The translations under genes were made by a program, and so were the position numbers. Positions 16,696 through 26,680 of a stretch of DNA of 64,000 nt are shown piece after piece; the first letter of the stretch is position 1; each line of letters begins with the position of its first letter. Below the pieces are notes generated by a model, which saw only the letters and a list, made by a program, of their open reading frames with translations, was not told the origin of the DNA and made no database searches. The stretch lies in assembly GCA_025963775.1 (NCBI GenBank), contig JAOQAD010000019.1, positions 1 through 64,000 on the forward strand. The letters are read 5' to 3'. The DNA is from Bacteroidota bacterium. Its GTDB lineage: Bacteria; Bacteroidota; Bacteroidia; 2-12-FULL-35-15.

Positions 16696-19600
16696 TTGGA
16701 AAGCTATAAACAACTACTGGGCTACATCAATAAAAATTATAAAAATTTTATTTTTGTAGCCCTTTTCTATTCGCTCTGGCTGGCCTGCAAATACGCACAG
16801 GCATTCGATCCTTCGCTGCAGGCATTTCCCGGCAGAATGATCGGGGAGGCAACGCTCAACGCGTACGACATCGGCAAGCGGATCCATGTATTTTATTATT
16901 CAGGGCTGATCTTCTTTTTCAGCATGGCCGCTTTTTCATTTATCAACTGGCGGATCTCCCTGTTATCTTCACATTTCCTCTCATCAGCCGAAGCGCAGAT
17001 CATCAATTACACTTCCTTAGCCGGGATCACATTTTACTTTTTCGGCCTCTGGACAAAAAGCTTTGATTCTTCCTTTGAACTGATCTACTGCATTCAGAAA
17101 GCAGCATTGACAGGCTTTGCATTGAAATGGCTGCTGCTGAAAAACAAGCCGCAATCAAAAGAGCTCAGCGTTTCCTTTTACGCGATCGCCTTTGTGCTGG
17201 GTTTTTCGGTGTTCTTTTTGCTGAATGAATTTGCAGTGCTCTCCGGCTGGTTTCCAACGCTTGATCTGTTGGTCACGCTTTTTATTTCGGTTGTACTCCT
17301 GCTGCTCTTCGCGGTTTTTAAAGTAAAAAATAAAACAGGGCTGGAAAGCTGCCAATGGCTGAACCGCTTGTTTTTCCTGCTGATCCCACTCGCTGTTATC
17401 CCGGTGCTTTCCTTTTTCAAGGATGAGGTTTATCTTATTCTTAACCGGCACGAAGTGTATTATTTAAGCCCGCGTAAGCTGTATTTGTTTTTCCTTCTGT
17501 GTGTTGCTGTGATCATTTTCCTTCGGTATAAAAAACTGCAGAAAGGAACGATCGCTGTGCTGAAGAATAATGGGCAATTGGTAGCATTGCGTTACCTGCC
17601 ATTGCTGGTGATCAGCCTTACCACCTATACATTTTACAGTCCTTTCGTTGAGCTTAGCAACGAAATGTTTGAATCGGGAAACCGCTTTTTGCCATTGATG
17701 GAATTCAGCAAATTCGGCGTGGTCCCGATCTTCGAAAAATTCAATTCGCATGTATTGTCGGAATTGTTTTTCGGCGGACTTTATGCTTTTTTCAACGGCA
17801 TGCACAGCCGCGAAATGTACATCTACGAGTTCTTTTACCAGGTGTTCTGGGCATTTATGGTGTACTCGTTCATGTACAGGCTTTCCCGTAATGCATACGC
17901 GGCTTTGTTCCTTGTGCTGCTGTTTCCGCTGATGGATACATTGCTGAGTGATTACGTGATCATTTCCCTGCTCGCCATTTTTATGTGTGATAAAGTGCTG
18001 CGTGAGCCGGCTTCCTTTAAAAACTATTTCCTGCTCATCAGCTGTTTTACATTTCTTGTGCTCTGGCGGATCGACATCGGGTATCCCGCTGCCGTAGCAG
18101 GTTGCGCCGTGCTTCTTGTTTACCGTATCAGCCGCGAACAGTTCGTGATCAGCTGGAAGATACTGTTCAAAGCATTGGCTGTTTTACTTGGAGGAATGCT
18201 TGCCTTGCTACTGGCCATCGGCTGGTACCGCGATATCAATGTATTTGAAAAGTTGTGGAGCGGTTTGAATTATCTCGCATCTGCGCAAACATACGGACTG
18301 ACCAGCTTTGGGGATGCATCGAAAGTGCAGTACCAGGTACAGTATTTTGTTTTCCCATTGGTGATGCTGCTCGGACTTGGCGGCATGTTGGTCTTCTTCA
18401 AAAAACTGAATATCACACGCTCACAACGCTTCATCTATGCTGCTTTCCTGTTCATGATCGTTTATTATTTTGTGAACTTCCAGAGAGGGCTGGTGCGGCA
18501 CAGCTTTATTGAAGGCCACGACAACGGCCTTTCCTCCTTCGCATTTTTTATTTTCAGCGGAAGCGTTTTCCTGTTGTGTTACAAACATTCGGGAGTGTCC
18601 CGCCTCGTTGCCTTTGTAGTGCTGGCTACCTTCCTGCTGATGAATTATAAATTTCCGGTTATGACGGATTTCCAAAACCTCTATTCCAAAACAGCGGAAA
18701 AGACAAAAACATTTTCAGCGATAGAGCCGAAGCCGGGGATCGTCCGCTGCATCGACACTTCCAATTTTGAAGAAACACATTTCGGGGATTTCAAAAGACT
18801 CATTGCAACCCATTTAACGGAAAAGCAGACCTTCATCGATTTCTCCAACCTGCCGATGCTGTATTATTTTACAGGCAAAATTTCGCCTTCTTATTTTTAC
18901 CAGAATCCGCTTACCATTCACAACGAATACCTTCAGAAAAAATTCATCAGCGGCCTCAGTCAATACGATGCGCCGCTGATCGTATTCTCCAACTTCCCGG
19001 AGAACTGGTGGGATAATGTAGACGGCGTTCCCAACACCATGCGGCATTACAGGCTGGCGGAATACTTTTACCAGCATTACGAACCATTTGTGATCGTGAA
19101 TAATTTATGCGTCTGGAAGAAAACGGATTTCAAGCCGGAATGGAAGGAAAATTTTATTTTCCAGTATACTAAAACACGCGATTCGCTGGAAGCGCTGCCG
19201 GAGCGGATCAGCTTCAGGGGGACACGCAAAGAAGGGAAAAAATATTCCTGCTACATTTGCTCCGATAACGGTGTTCCGGAAATTAAACTGGCTACAAAAG
19301 CCGGGAGCAGGATGATAAAGGCCGACCTGGTCAACCCGGCCAACCACATGTCTTTTTATATCCTGCCCGATGAAGGCGCAGAATATTCGGTGGAGATCGC
19401 AAACAATAAGAGCATAAGATGGCTGACGATAAACGAGGCTGATTATATTAATGATTTTTATTCCTTCTACCCGCAAACAGACGACCTGAAGCAATTGCCT
19501 TATATCTGGGGAAACTATGACGATTCGCTCTCAGCTGAAAAAATGCTGGCCGACCTTTCTCCTGCATCCTTCAGCCTGTTGGAGAACAACATTAAATATT

Positions 19601-19890
19601 TTAATTTCAACAAGGCGATCGATAAAACAAGCGGCAATACCATCTTTCTTTCGCTGGAAGCAGGCAACGAAGAGCCTCAGCTGATCGAGCTTTTGTATGG
19701 AAGCAGTGAGAATGGCTATAAAGGGGCTTATAAGTTTACCGTGCCTCCCGGAAGCGGTGAGCGCAGCTTTGCGGTAAGGATCAGCTCGCAATACAACTGG
19801 TACGATCCTTCTGTTGATTACATCGCACTCGTTTCGCGGTCAGCCAAAGCGATCACCGTTAAAAAATTACAATTATTAAAAGCGCAGTAG
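16696..19890 (+). CDS. Large multi-pass membrane protein, probable GT-C-like glycosyltransferase
   Basis: 1064 residues. Residues 1-660 hold about 14 hydrophobic segments; residues 670-1064 are a long soluble, probably periplasmic, domain with beta-rich character. A loop motif near 315-345 (ELSNEMFESGNRFLPLMEFS) recalls the acidic first-loop region of polytopic GT-C glycosyltransferases, but no catalytic residue can be assigned with certainty. The start is TTG at 16696, 20 bases after lysS: an in-frame TGA lies at 16678 and no ATG comes before about residue 47. One base separates it from the methyltransferase. Context (methyltransferase, GT9, two further membrane glycosyltransferase-like proteins) suggests surface polysaccharide or glycolipid assembly. 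Exact function unknown. Confidence 0.65.
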   Translation: MESYKQLLGYINKNYKNFIFVALFYSLWLACKYAQAFDPSLQAFPGRMIGEATLNAYDIGKRIHVFYYSGLIFFFSMAAFSFINWRISLLSSHFLSSAEAQIINYTSLAGITFYFFGLWTKSFDSSFELIYCIQKAALTGFALKWLLLKNKPQSKELSVSFYAIAFVLGFSVFFLLNEFAVLSGWFPTLDLLVTLFISVVLLLLFAVFKVKNKTGLESCQWLNRLFFLLIPLAVIPVLSFFKDEVYLILNRHEVYYLSPRKLYLFFLLCVAVIIFLRYKKLQKGTIAVLKNNGQLVALRYLPLLVISLTTYTFYSPFVELSNEMFESGNRFLPLMEFSKFGVVPIFEKFNSHVLSELFFGGLYAFFNGMHSREMYIYEFFYQVFWAFMVYSFMYRLSRNAYAALFLVLLFPLMDTLLSDYVIISLLAIFMCDKVLREPASFKNYFLLISCFTFLVLWRIDIGYPAAVAGCAVLLVYRISREQFVISWKILFKALAVLLGGMLALLLAIGWYRDINVFEKLWSGLNYLASAQTYGLTSFGDASKVQYQVQYFVFPLVMLLGLGGMLVFFKKLNITRSQRFIYAAFLFMIVYYFVNFQRGLVRHSFIEGHDNGLSSFAFFIFSGSVFLLCYKHSGVSRLVAFVVLATFLLMNYKFPVMTDFQNLYSKTAEKTKTFSAIEPKPGIVRCIDTSNFEETHFGDFKRLIATHLTEKQTFIDFSNLPMLYYFTGKISPSYFYQNPLTIHNEYLQKKFISGLSQYDAPLIVFSNFPENWWDNVDGVPNTMRHYRLAEYFYQHYEPFVIVNNLCVWKKTDFKPEWKENFIFQYTKTRDSLEALPERISFRGTRKEGKKYSCYICSDNGVPEIKLATKAGSRMIKADLVNPANHMSFYILPDEGAEYSVEIANNKSIRWLTINEADYINDFYSFYPQTDDLKQLPYIWGNYDDSLSAEKMLADLSPASFSLLENNIKYFNFNKAIDKTSGNTIFLSLEAGNEEPQLIELLYGSSENGYKGAYKFTVPPGSGERSFAVRISSQYNWYDPSVDYIALVSRSAKAITVKKLQLLKAQ

Positions 19891-19891
19891 T

Positions 19892-20761
19892 ATGGATTGC
19901 ATGGTGTGCGGATCACCGCAGGTAGAAATAAAATTTGATCTGGAGCCCGGGCGGCAGATCCTTTGCTGCCTGAAATGCGGTGTTGAATTTTTATTCCCGC
20001 AGCTCAACGATGAGGAACTGAAAAAACTGTATTCCGAAAATTATTACAAAGCTTGGGGAGTGCAGGGCACAGAGGAGAACGAGAGCACAAAGCAGATGAA
20101 GATCGCTACTTTTCAATTGCGTTTATCTCTCATCAGAAATTATGTTGCTTCCGGAAAGGTGCTGGATGTAGGTTGCGCCACCGGCTATTTTCTCGAGGCT
20201 GCAACCGAAAAGGGATTTCAGCCGTATGGCGTGGAGTTCTCCGAATATTCATCACGCATTGCAAAAAATAAATTCGGGGAAGAGCATATATTCTTCGGAA
20301 CGCTGGAGCAATGCAGCTTTGCGGCAAAGATGTTTGATGTGATCGCAATGTCCGACCTGATCGAGCATGTGCGCATCCCGGAGCAAACGCTTTCAAAAGC
20401 TGCAGAGCTGTTAAAAGACGATGGCGTGATCATGATCATGACGCCCGATACAAAAACTGTTTCGAATAACCTGATGGGCAGGCGCTGGACGCATTACAAG
20501 CTGGAGCACTTCTTTTATTTCAGCCATGGCTCCATGAGCTACCTCGCCGGAAAATGTAATTTGCACATCGTGCATTATGAAAAATCAAAAAAAGCATTGA
20601 ACATCGAATACCTGCACACGCAGTACAATGTATACAGGCACTGGCTGCTTACGCCTTTCGTGAACCTGCTGCATGCACTGCTGCCTGCGAAGCTGCGTAA
20701 GAAAAATTTCTATTTCTCGATCGGTGAGATGGTGGTGATCCTAAAGAAAAACAAGCCTTGA
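19892..20761 (+). CDS. SAM-dependent methyltransferase with N-terminal zinc-ribbon-like motif
   Basis: 289 residues. Cysteines C3-x2-C6 and C26-x2-C29 form a likely zinc ribbon, as in sugar-modifying class I methyltransferases of polysaccharide clusters. SAM motif I VLDVGCATGYFLEAA lies at 90-104, followed by an acidic residue in YGVEFS. DVIAMSDLIEHV matches motif II of Methyltransf_23-type enzymes. It starts 1 base after the membrane protein and overlaps the GT9 gene by 4 bases (TTGA), so it sits within a tight operon. It probably methylates a sugar of the surface glycan; the substrate is not readable. Confidence 0.85.
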   Translation: MDCMVCGSPQVEIKFDLEPGRQILCCLKCGVEFLFPQLNDEELKKLYSENYYKAWGVQGTEENESTKQMKIATFQLRLSLIRNYVASGKVLDVGCATGYFLEAATEKGFQPYGVEFSEYSSRIAKNKFGEEHIFFGTLEQCSFAAKMFDVIAMSDLIEHVRIPEQTLSKAAELLKDDGVIMIMTPDTKTVSNNLMGRRWTHYKLEHFFYFSHGSMSYLAGKCNLHIVHYEKSKKALNIEYLHTQYNVYRHWLLTPFVNLLHALLPAKLRKKNFYFSIGEMVVILKKNKP

Positions 20762-21999
20762 AGCTGAAGAATAAAATAATAGCGGACAAGCTCGCAGGAC
20801 TCCCGATGGTGTACCTGCTGAACGTGCTGGCAGGCATCCTCGGCTTCTTTCTCCGCATCGACCATTCGCTGGATCGTCCTGTAAAAACCATTGCAGTCTG
20901 CAAGTTCGTGGGCATGGGAAGCATTGTGCAGGCAACTCCACTGTTAAAAACGCTCCGCAGGAATTTTCCCGGCGCACGCATTGTGTTCATTACAAATATT
21001 TCCAATGTTACCCTGTTCCATTTCATCGGTGAAGTGGATGAAGTGATGCATGTTTCCGATAAAAGCATCGGATCGCTCATTGGCTCGAACATCCGGCTCC
21101 TGCTGAAGCTCTGGAAGAACAGGCCCGATGTGTACATTGATCTCGAGATCTATTCCAACTACAGCAGCGTGATCACCACCATGAGCCTTGCACGCAACCG
21201 CATGGGCTTTTTTAAGGATGATAAAACGTACCGCAAAGGCATGTACACGCACATGATGTTCTTCAACATCAAATCGCCCGTATCGCAAACTTATTTGCAG
21301 TTTGCAAGGCTGATGGGCTGTAAGGAGATCATTAACGAAGTCAGCATTAAGCGTTCAGCCATCGATCCTTCAGCAATGAATATCATCAGCCGGAAGCTGG
21401 GCATCGCCCTTCCGGAAGGATATGTGCTGGTGAACCCGAATGCTTCCGACCTTCGCCTCGAGCGCAGGTGGCCCGCGGAAAATGTGGTGACGATGCTGAA
21501 AGTGCTGGCGACGGAAAAACCGGGTTTGAAAATAATTGTGATCGGCGATAAGAATGAAAGAAGCTATGTGCATTCCATTGTTTCACAGCTTGCGGAATTT
21601 CCATCAGTCATCGATTCATCCGGCAAGCTGAACCTGCAGGAACTGATCGCGCTGATCGCGCATGCCGGTTTGCTGATCACCAACGATACCGGCCCGATGC
21701 ACCTTGCTTTTGCACTGAAGGTAAAAACAGTTTCCTTGTTCGGGCCCTGCTCGCCGCAGCAATATGGCGGAATGGGCCAAAGCATCTCGATCTACAAAAA
21801 TGTATATTGCAGTCCCTGCGTGCATGAGTTCATTATTCCGCCCTGCAGGGGAAATAACCAGTGCATGAAAAAGATCGCGGTAACGGAAGTGCTGGATGCT
21901 GTGAACAGGGCATTCCGTAATGAGTTTGAAGGAACACGCTTCCCGGAGCCCGATTACACCGATGCTGATAATATGCCGCTTGGCGTAGTGTTGCGCTGA
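20758..21999 (+). CDS. Glycosyltransferase family 9 protein (heptosyltransferase-like)
   Basis: 413 residues. N-terminal half: TIAVCKFVGMGSIVQATPLL then KTLRRNFPGARIVFITN, the usual start of ADP-heptose:LPS heptosyltransferase-like enzymes. C-terminal half: YVLVNPNASDLRLERRWP and ITNDTGPMHLAFAL (N309-D310-T311-G312-P313), the donor-binding signature of GT9. The TTG start at 20758 overlaps the previous stop (TTGA), consistent with translational coupling; a later ATG near 20806 would cut the protein but leave the motifs. Likely transfers a sugar onto a lipid-linked core in the cytoplasm. Confidence 0.88.
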   Translation: MKLKNKIIADKLAGLPMVYLLNVLAGILGFFLRIDHSLDRPVKTIAVCKFVGMGSIVQATPLLKTLRRNFPGARIVFITNISNVTLFHFIGEVDEVMHVSDKSIGSLIGSNIRLLLKLWKNRPDVYIDLEIYSNYSSVITTMSLARNRMGFFKDDKTYRKGMYTHMMFFNIKSPVSQTYLQFARLMGCKEIINEVSIKRSAIDPSAMNIISRKLGIALPEGYVLVNPNASDLRLERRWPAENVVTMLKVLATEKPGLKIIVIGDKNERSYVHSIVSQLAEFPSVIDSSGKLNLQELIALIAHAGLLITNDTGPMHLAFALKVKTVSLFGPCSPQQYGGMGQSISIYKNVYCSPCVHEFIIPPCRGNNQCMKKIAVTEVLDAVNRAFRNEFEGTRFPEPDYTDADNMPLGVVLR

Positions 22000-22046
22000 A
22001 AGCAAAAAATGTGTAATTTCAATCCTGTAATTAAGAAAAAAGAAAT

Positions 22047-23042
22047 ATGAGTTCAGTACAAATAGCAGTTATTGGAGGTGGAAGCTGGGCAACGGCTATT
22101 GTAAAAATGCTGTGCAACAATTCGAGCCAGATCCATTGGTGGCTGCGCAGCAACACCGTAGTAGAGCACATCAGGAAATATAAGCACAACCCGAACTACC
22201 TTACTTCCGTGGAGTTTGATACCAACAAGTTACTGCTCAACACTGATCTGAAAGATGTGGTTGCAAAAGCGGATGTGCTCATCATGGCTGTGCCTTCCGC
22301 CTTTTTAAAGGAGGCATTGTCGGGGCTTACTGCGGAAGACTTCAAAAATAAAAAGGTATTTTCTGCCATCAAGGGAATTGTGCCGGAGCATAACCTTATT
22401 GTGGGTGAATTCTTCAACACCGAATATTCCATCCCGATGGCGAACATCGGCGTGATCACAGGCCCCTGCCATGCGGAAGAGGTGGCGATGGAAAAGCTTT
22501 CCTATCTGACGATCGCTTCGCAGGATACAGCAAATGCAGCCTATGTGGCTTCACAGCTCAATTGCCGCTATATCAAAACAACGGTGTCGGACGATATTTT
22601 CGGGACCGAATATTCTGCCGTACTTAAAAATGTATTCGCGATCGCAAGCGGGATCTGCCATGGTTTGGGCTATGGCGATAACTTCCAGGCAGTGCTCATC
22701 TCCAATGCCATCCAGGAGATCAAAGCCTTTGTGGATGTGGTGCACCCGATCGACCGCGACATCAAAAGCTCGGCCTACCTCGGCGATCTGCTGGTAACAG
22801 CCTATTCGCAGTTCAGCCGTAACCGCATGTTCGGGAATATGGTAGGGAAGGGCTATTCCGTAAAATACGCGCAGATGGAAATGAACATGATCGCGGAAGG
22901 ATATTACGGCGTGAAATGCATTTACGAGATCAATAAAAAATACAAGGTGGACATGCCGATCACGAATGCCGTATACAACATCGTGTACGAGAAGATCTCT
23001 CCTGCCATTGAAATGAAACTGCTCACGGATAAATTGTCGTAG
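22047..23042 (+). CDS. gpsA: NAD(P)H-dependent glycerol-3-phosphate dehydrogenase
   Basis: 331 residues. Reduces dihydroxyacetone phosphate to sn-glycerol-3-phosphate. Nucleotide-binding GGGSWATAIVKML at 10-22, VLIMAVPSAFLKEAL near 75-89, GVITGPCHAEEVAMEKLSYL near 135-154 (family GPNHAxE replaced by GPCHAEE), catalytic lysine region FGTEYSAVLKNVFAIASGI near 186-204. Complete length. Its place in a glycan cluster 47 bases after GT9 may reflect supply of glycerol-3-phosphate for a phosphoglycerol-decorated glycan or for phospholipid; this is inference. Confidence 0.9.
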   Translation: MSSVQIAVIGGGSWATAIVKMLCNNSSQIHWWLRSNTVVEHIRKYKHNPNYLTSVEFDTNKLLLNTDLKDVVAKADVLIMAVPSAFLKEALSGLTAEDFKNKKVFSAIKGIVPEHNLIVGEFFNTEYSIPMANIGVITGPCHAEEVAMEKLSYLTIASQDTANAAYVASQLNCRYIKTTVSDDIFGTEYSAVLKNVFAIASGICHGLGYGDNFQAVLISNAIQEIKAFVDVVHPIDRDIKSSAYLGDLLVTAYSQFSRNRMFGNMVGKGYSVKYAQMEMNMIAEGYYGVKCIYEINKKYKVDMPITNAVYNIVYEKISPAIEMKLLTDKLS

Positions 23043-23090
23043 TGGCCTTCATTCAACAGGTTAAAGCTCCGCAAAACAAACATTGACCGT

Positions 23091-24575
23091 ATGCTTTTTA
23101 AGGACTTAGAAAAAAAACTCTTCTGGCTCAGCATCACGCTCATCGTTGCCGTTTCTTACCGGCTTTATTCTTCACGGTATTATGCCCTGTTAAATTCCGA
23201 CGATGCGCTGAGCATCTTAATGACCTACTATTACCAGCTGCCGAAGGACCTTTATTGCTGGGGGCAAAACCGCGGTGGCACGCTCATTCCACTGGTCAGC
23301 CAGGTGTTTTACCGCGGATTGGGCTTTTCGCCTGTCAATGCCGTATCCCTCAGTAATTATTTGCTGCTGATCATCGGCTTCTTCGGTTTTTCAAGCCTGT
23401 TCAGGAACCGGCCAACCAAAGTTATTTTTGCAATGTTCTGGTTCCTGCCGCCTGTATGGTTCGTCGACATCCTCCGCTTCCCTTACGGCGTTCAGTATTG
23501 CCTTGTCGGATCGGCTGTTTTCATTATCAATAAGCTACACATCATTCCCGGTGAAAGGCTCAGGCCGCGGCAGCATTTGCTGCTCTTGTCGCTGATCGTT
23601 TTATTCACCGCTACTGTATGGGTTTCCGACCTTGCTGCTGTAACCATCGTTGTGCTGCTTTTTACACTTTTGCTGTTCCATTTTTTTAAAAACAGGTTCC
23701 GGCTACCGCATAAAATGGTTTTGCTGTATACTGTCCTTGGGCTTGCGGTGTGTACCTGTTTCATCCTCTTTGCTAAAAACGGGACGGGTTATGAAAAACC
23801 GGAATACATGAAGATCAATTCAGCGGCGGAGGCGTTTGGCGGGATCCGCACAACCTGGAAATCCCTTTCAGACCTCCTGATGTTCAGGATCAATGAACCG
23901 TTCATGAGTGTTTATACATACCTGGTGCTGTTGCTGCTGCCTGTGATCCTTATTGCATTTTACAGGCAGGAATTAAGGCTTTCCGAAGATAAGAAGCGCT
24001 GGCTCTTCTTTTTCCTGGCGGACGGGCTGATCATTTTTACCGTGATCCTGTTTTCCCGCTGGGCGCTGGTTGATGGATATGGCCGAAGATTTTTTATCTG
24101 CAGTTATATCTCGTTCGGACTGGCCTTCTTAATACTTACCGACCAATTGATGGCCACAGGCAGCAGAAAAAATATTTTCGGTGCTTTTTTGATGCTGGCG
24201 CTGCTGGCGGGTGCTGCCAGTCCACCACATTTTTTGAAATGCATCCGGCCCGGAAACTTAAAGCCAACAATGGAAGTGATGGCTGAGTTCAAAGCACTCG
24301 GGAAATGCAGTATTATCGGCGACTACTGGAGCTCATACATCGTTTCTATCGCCGATCCTGCGCTGATCACGGCGATCCCGCATGATCACAGCAATAACAA
24401 AAGCCCCGAGCTGGTAAAGGAAATCTTTAAAGGGAAATACGTTTACCTTATCAGGAACGACTGGTTTGAAACGTACCCTGGAGAGCTTGCACAATATTGG
24501 CATTTATTGCGTAAGGATGGAAATGAATTTACAATAAGCGGCAAATCGCTGTGCAGGTATAAGATCATTAATTAG
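23091..24575 (+). CDS. Polytopic membrane protein, probable GT-C-type glycosyltransferase
   Basis: 494 residues with about 10 hydrophobic segments. The first periplasmic loop carries NSDDAL (35-40), an acidic pair placed as in GT-C lipid-linked-sugar transferases, and is followed by QNRGGTLIPLVSQVFYRGLG. A short soluble C-terminus (about 395-494) follows the last membrane span. It lies 48 bases after gpsA and 9 bases before another membrane glycosyltransferase-like gene. The family cannot be named exactly; the GT-C assignment rests on topology and the acidic motif. Confidence 0.6.
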   Translation: MLFKDLEKKLFWLSITLIVAVSYRLYSSRYYALLNSDDALSILMTYYYQLPKDLYCWGQNRGGTLIPLVSQVFYRGLGFSPVNAVSLSNYLLLIIGFFGFSSLFRNRPTKVIFAMFWFLPPVWFVDILRFPYGVQYCLVGSAVFIINKLHIIPGERLRPRQHLLLLSLIVLFTATVWVSDLAAVTIVVLLFTLLLFHFFKNRFRLPHKMVLLYTVLGLAVCTCFILFAKNGTGYEKPEYMKINSAAEAFGGIRTTWKSLSDLLMFRINEPFMSVYTYLVLLLLPVILIAFYRQELRLSEDKKRWLFFFLADGLIIFTVILFSRWALVDGYGRRFFICSYISFGLAFLILTDQLMATGSRKNIFGAFLMLALLAGAASPPHFLKCIRPGNLKPTMEVMAEFKALGKCSIIGDYWSSYIVSIADPALITAIPHDHSNNKSPELVKEIFKGKYVYLIRNDWFETYPGELAQYWHLLRKDGNEFTISGKSLCRYKIIN

Positions 24576-24584
24576 CTATAAAAG

Positions 24585-26594
24585 ATGATGGAAATAAAAT
24601 TCAGTAACAAGCGTATGGTTCCCCTGCTGGTATTGTTCTCACTGGCGCTCAGCGGATGCATTTACTATTCAACGATCCGGCTTTTTCCTTCCTTTATTCA
24701 TGCCTGGACCCAGAGCGACCGCTATGCCATTGCCCTGCGTTTCCTTGATAACGGTTTTGATATTTTTCACCCGGCTACGTTCAACCTGCAAACAGTGGAT
24801 GGCATCACCCGCGTGGATTTTCCGCTCAGTGAATTTATTGTTGCCCTGATCATGAAAATTGCGGGAAGCACAGCACCTGCGATCTTCCGCATCTATAATC
24901 TTTGTGTAAGCATCGGCGGACTTGTCTGTCTGTACCTGCTCGCAAAAAAAATGAGCGGCTCTGAGATCAAGTCATGGATCGTAGTGCTGTTTGTGTTCTT
25001 CTCACCCGTATATGCCTATTACCAGGCCGGCTTTATACCCAGCATTCCCGCAATTGCAGCGGTATTTGCAGGATATTATTATTTCTTTTCCTATAAGGAA
25101 AATGCGCTGAAAAAACATTTTTACTTCGCAGTTATCTTTTTCCTGCTTGCTGCTTTGCTTCGTTTGCCTTTTGTTATTTTCCTTTTCGCGATCCTGCTGC
25201 AGCAATTGTTCATGTTCTTAAAGCAAAGAATTTTAAAGCTGCACGAAGGCATTGCATTGGCTGCTGCATTCATCATCTTTGGCGCATATTACCTCTACAA
25301 CGTTCACCTTGGCCGCATGTACGGCAACATGTTCCTCGACAGCCTGATGCCTGCAAAAAACTTTTCCGAATTCAAAGAGATCCTCACCGAAATGTACGAC
25401 CATTGGTGCTTCCATTATTTCACAATGTGGCATTACATTCTTATGTTCGTGCTGGTGCTGATCTCTGTCCGCACGTTTTACAAGCGTAAAGGCTATAAGG
25501 AAGAAGATAAAAAGTACTGGTTCCAGTTCCTCATCATTTCAGCCGGGACGGGCATTTACTTTTTGCTAATGACGCGCCAGTTCTATGCACACGATTATTA
25601 TTTCCTCGATTCATTGTTCGTGCCGGTGATCCTGTTATTGCTGCTGGTGATCAAAAACCTGCCGCTTGAAACAAAAAGGCAAAGGCTGGGATGGGGCATC
25701 AGCTTTGGAATAACAGCTGTTTTATTTTTCATCTCCAACCGCAATACACAGGCCGAGCGTTACACCAGCGGCTCCTGGGACCGCGTGGAGATCACTCACC
25801 AGAATTTTACAGGCACAGCTCAATTTCTTGATTCTATCGGTGTTCCGGCAGATGCAAAAATTCTCGTGATCGATGCATATACTACCAATGTGCCGCTCAT
25901 CCTCATGAACCGCAAAGGCTACACCGTAATGGGCACCACGCATGAGAACATCGGAACGGCTTTGCAGTGGTGCGATTGGGATTACGTTGCCATACAGGAC
26001 ATTTACCTCGTTTCGGATGTGATCAAAAATTATCCTCCGCTTACAGCTATGCTGGAAAGAACAGGCAGCACGGGCAAGGTATCTTTTTATAAAAGGAGCA
26101 AGGATACTTCACCGAAAACACTAAAGCAATTCCTTAGGATCAATAAGGAAAATACATTGTTCAGCGCCATTGCTTCCTTCGAAGGCAAAAAAGATCCGCA
26201 TATTACAAACGATACAAATGTTGCGGCAGGATATCAATCAGTGGTTGGAAGGCTTGATTCTGTTGTTGAGTTCGGCACCAATGTAAATGTGCTGGCAAAG
26301 GAACTGAAGCAAACAGGCAATCTGAAGGCACTTGTAACATGCAGGTTCCTCGCAGAGCATTCTTTGGAGAATGTCCAGCTTGTGGCGGCGATCTCCGGTA
26401 AAGGCGAACAATTGTTCTACCAGAATTTTATGCTTAGCGATTATTTTAAAGCATCTCCGGCCTGGCAGCAGATGGAGTTCCAGTTTGTGCTCCCGGCTTT
26501 CAATACACCTGGTGATGAGCTGAAGATCTACTTATGGGATCCTGCAAAGCTGAAATTTTATTACGATGATCTTGATGTAGTCGTGTATAAATAA
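24585..26594 (+). CDS. Membrane glycosyltransferase of the ArnT/PMT (GT39) type
   Basis: 669 residues. The first loop has the typical acidic context WTQSDRYAIALRFLDNGFDI, then DFPLSEFIVALIMKI. About 11 membrane spans run to residue about 385, then a soluble periplasmic domain (about 390-669) whose last part is beta-rich. Such enzymes use polyprenyl-phosphate sugars to modify lipids, glycans or proteins on the periplasmic side. Last gene of the plus-strand run from lysS; a 16-bp perfect inverted repeat begins directly at its stop. Confidence 0.75.
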   Translation: MMEIKFSNKRMVPLLVLFSLALSGCIYYSTIRLFPSFIHAWTQSDRYAIALRFLDNGFDIFHPATFNLQTVDGITRVDFPLSEFIVALIMKIAGSTAPAIFRIYNLCVSIGGLVCLYLLAKKMSGSEIKSWIVVLFVFFSPVYAYYQAGFIPSIPAIAAVFAGYYYFFSYKENALKKHFYFAVIFFLLAALLRLPFVIFLFAILLQQLFMFLKQRILKLHEGIALAAAFIIFGAYYLYNVHLGRMYGNMFLDSLMPAKNFSEFKEILTEMYDHWCFHYFTMWHYILMFVLVLISVRTFYKRKGYKEEDKKYWFQFLIISAGTGIYFLLMTRQFYAHDYYFLDSLFVPVILLLLLVIKNLPLETKRQRLGWGISFGITAVLFFISNRNTQAERYTSGSWDRVEITHQNFTGTAQFLDSIGVPADAKILVIDAYTTNVPLILMNRKGYTVMGTTHENIGTALQWCDWDYVAIQDIYLVSDVIKNYPPLTAMLERTGSTGKVSFYKRSKDTSPKTLKQFLRINKENTLFSAIASFEGKKDPHITNDTNVAAGYQSVVGRLDSVVEFGTNVNVLAKELKQTGNLKALVTCRFLAEHSLENVQLVAAISGKGEQLFYQNFMLSDYFKASPAWQQMEFQFVLPAFNTPGDELKIYLWDPAKLKFYYDDLDVVVYK

Positions 26595-26627
26595 ACCCCT
26601 GTCAGGGTTTCAAACCCTGACAGGGGT
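26595..26627. terminator. Strong hairpin after the glycan cluster
   Basis: ACCCCTGTCAGGGTTT (26595-26610) and AAACCCTGACAGGGGT (26612-26627) pair perfectly across one base. No long T-run follows on the plus strand, so termination is probable but not certain. The CCCTGACAGGG core is also a common Bacteroidota intergenic repeat. Confidence 0.6.
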
Positions 26628-26680
26628 AGTACTATAAATTCCTCTTCAGTAAGCTCTATGATTAAGTACACCCCTTCTGC

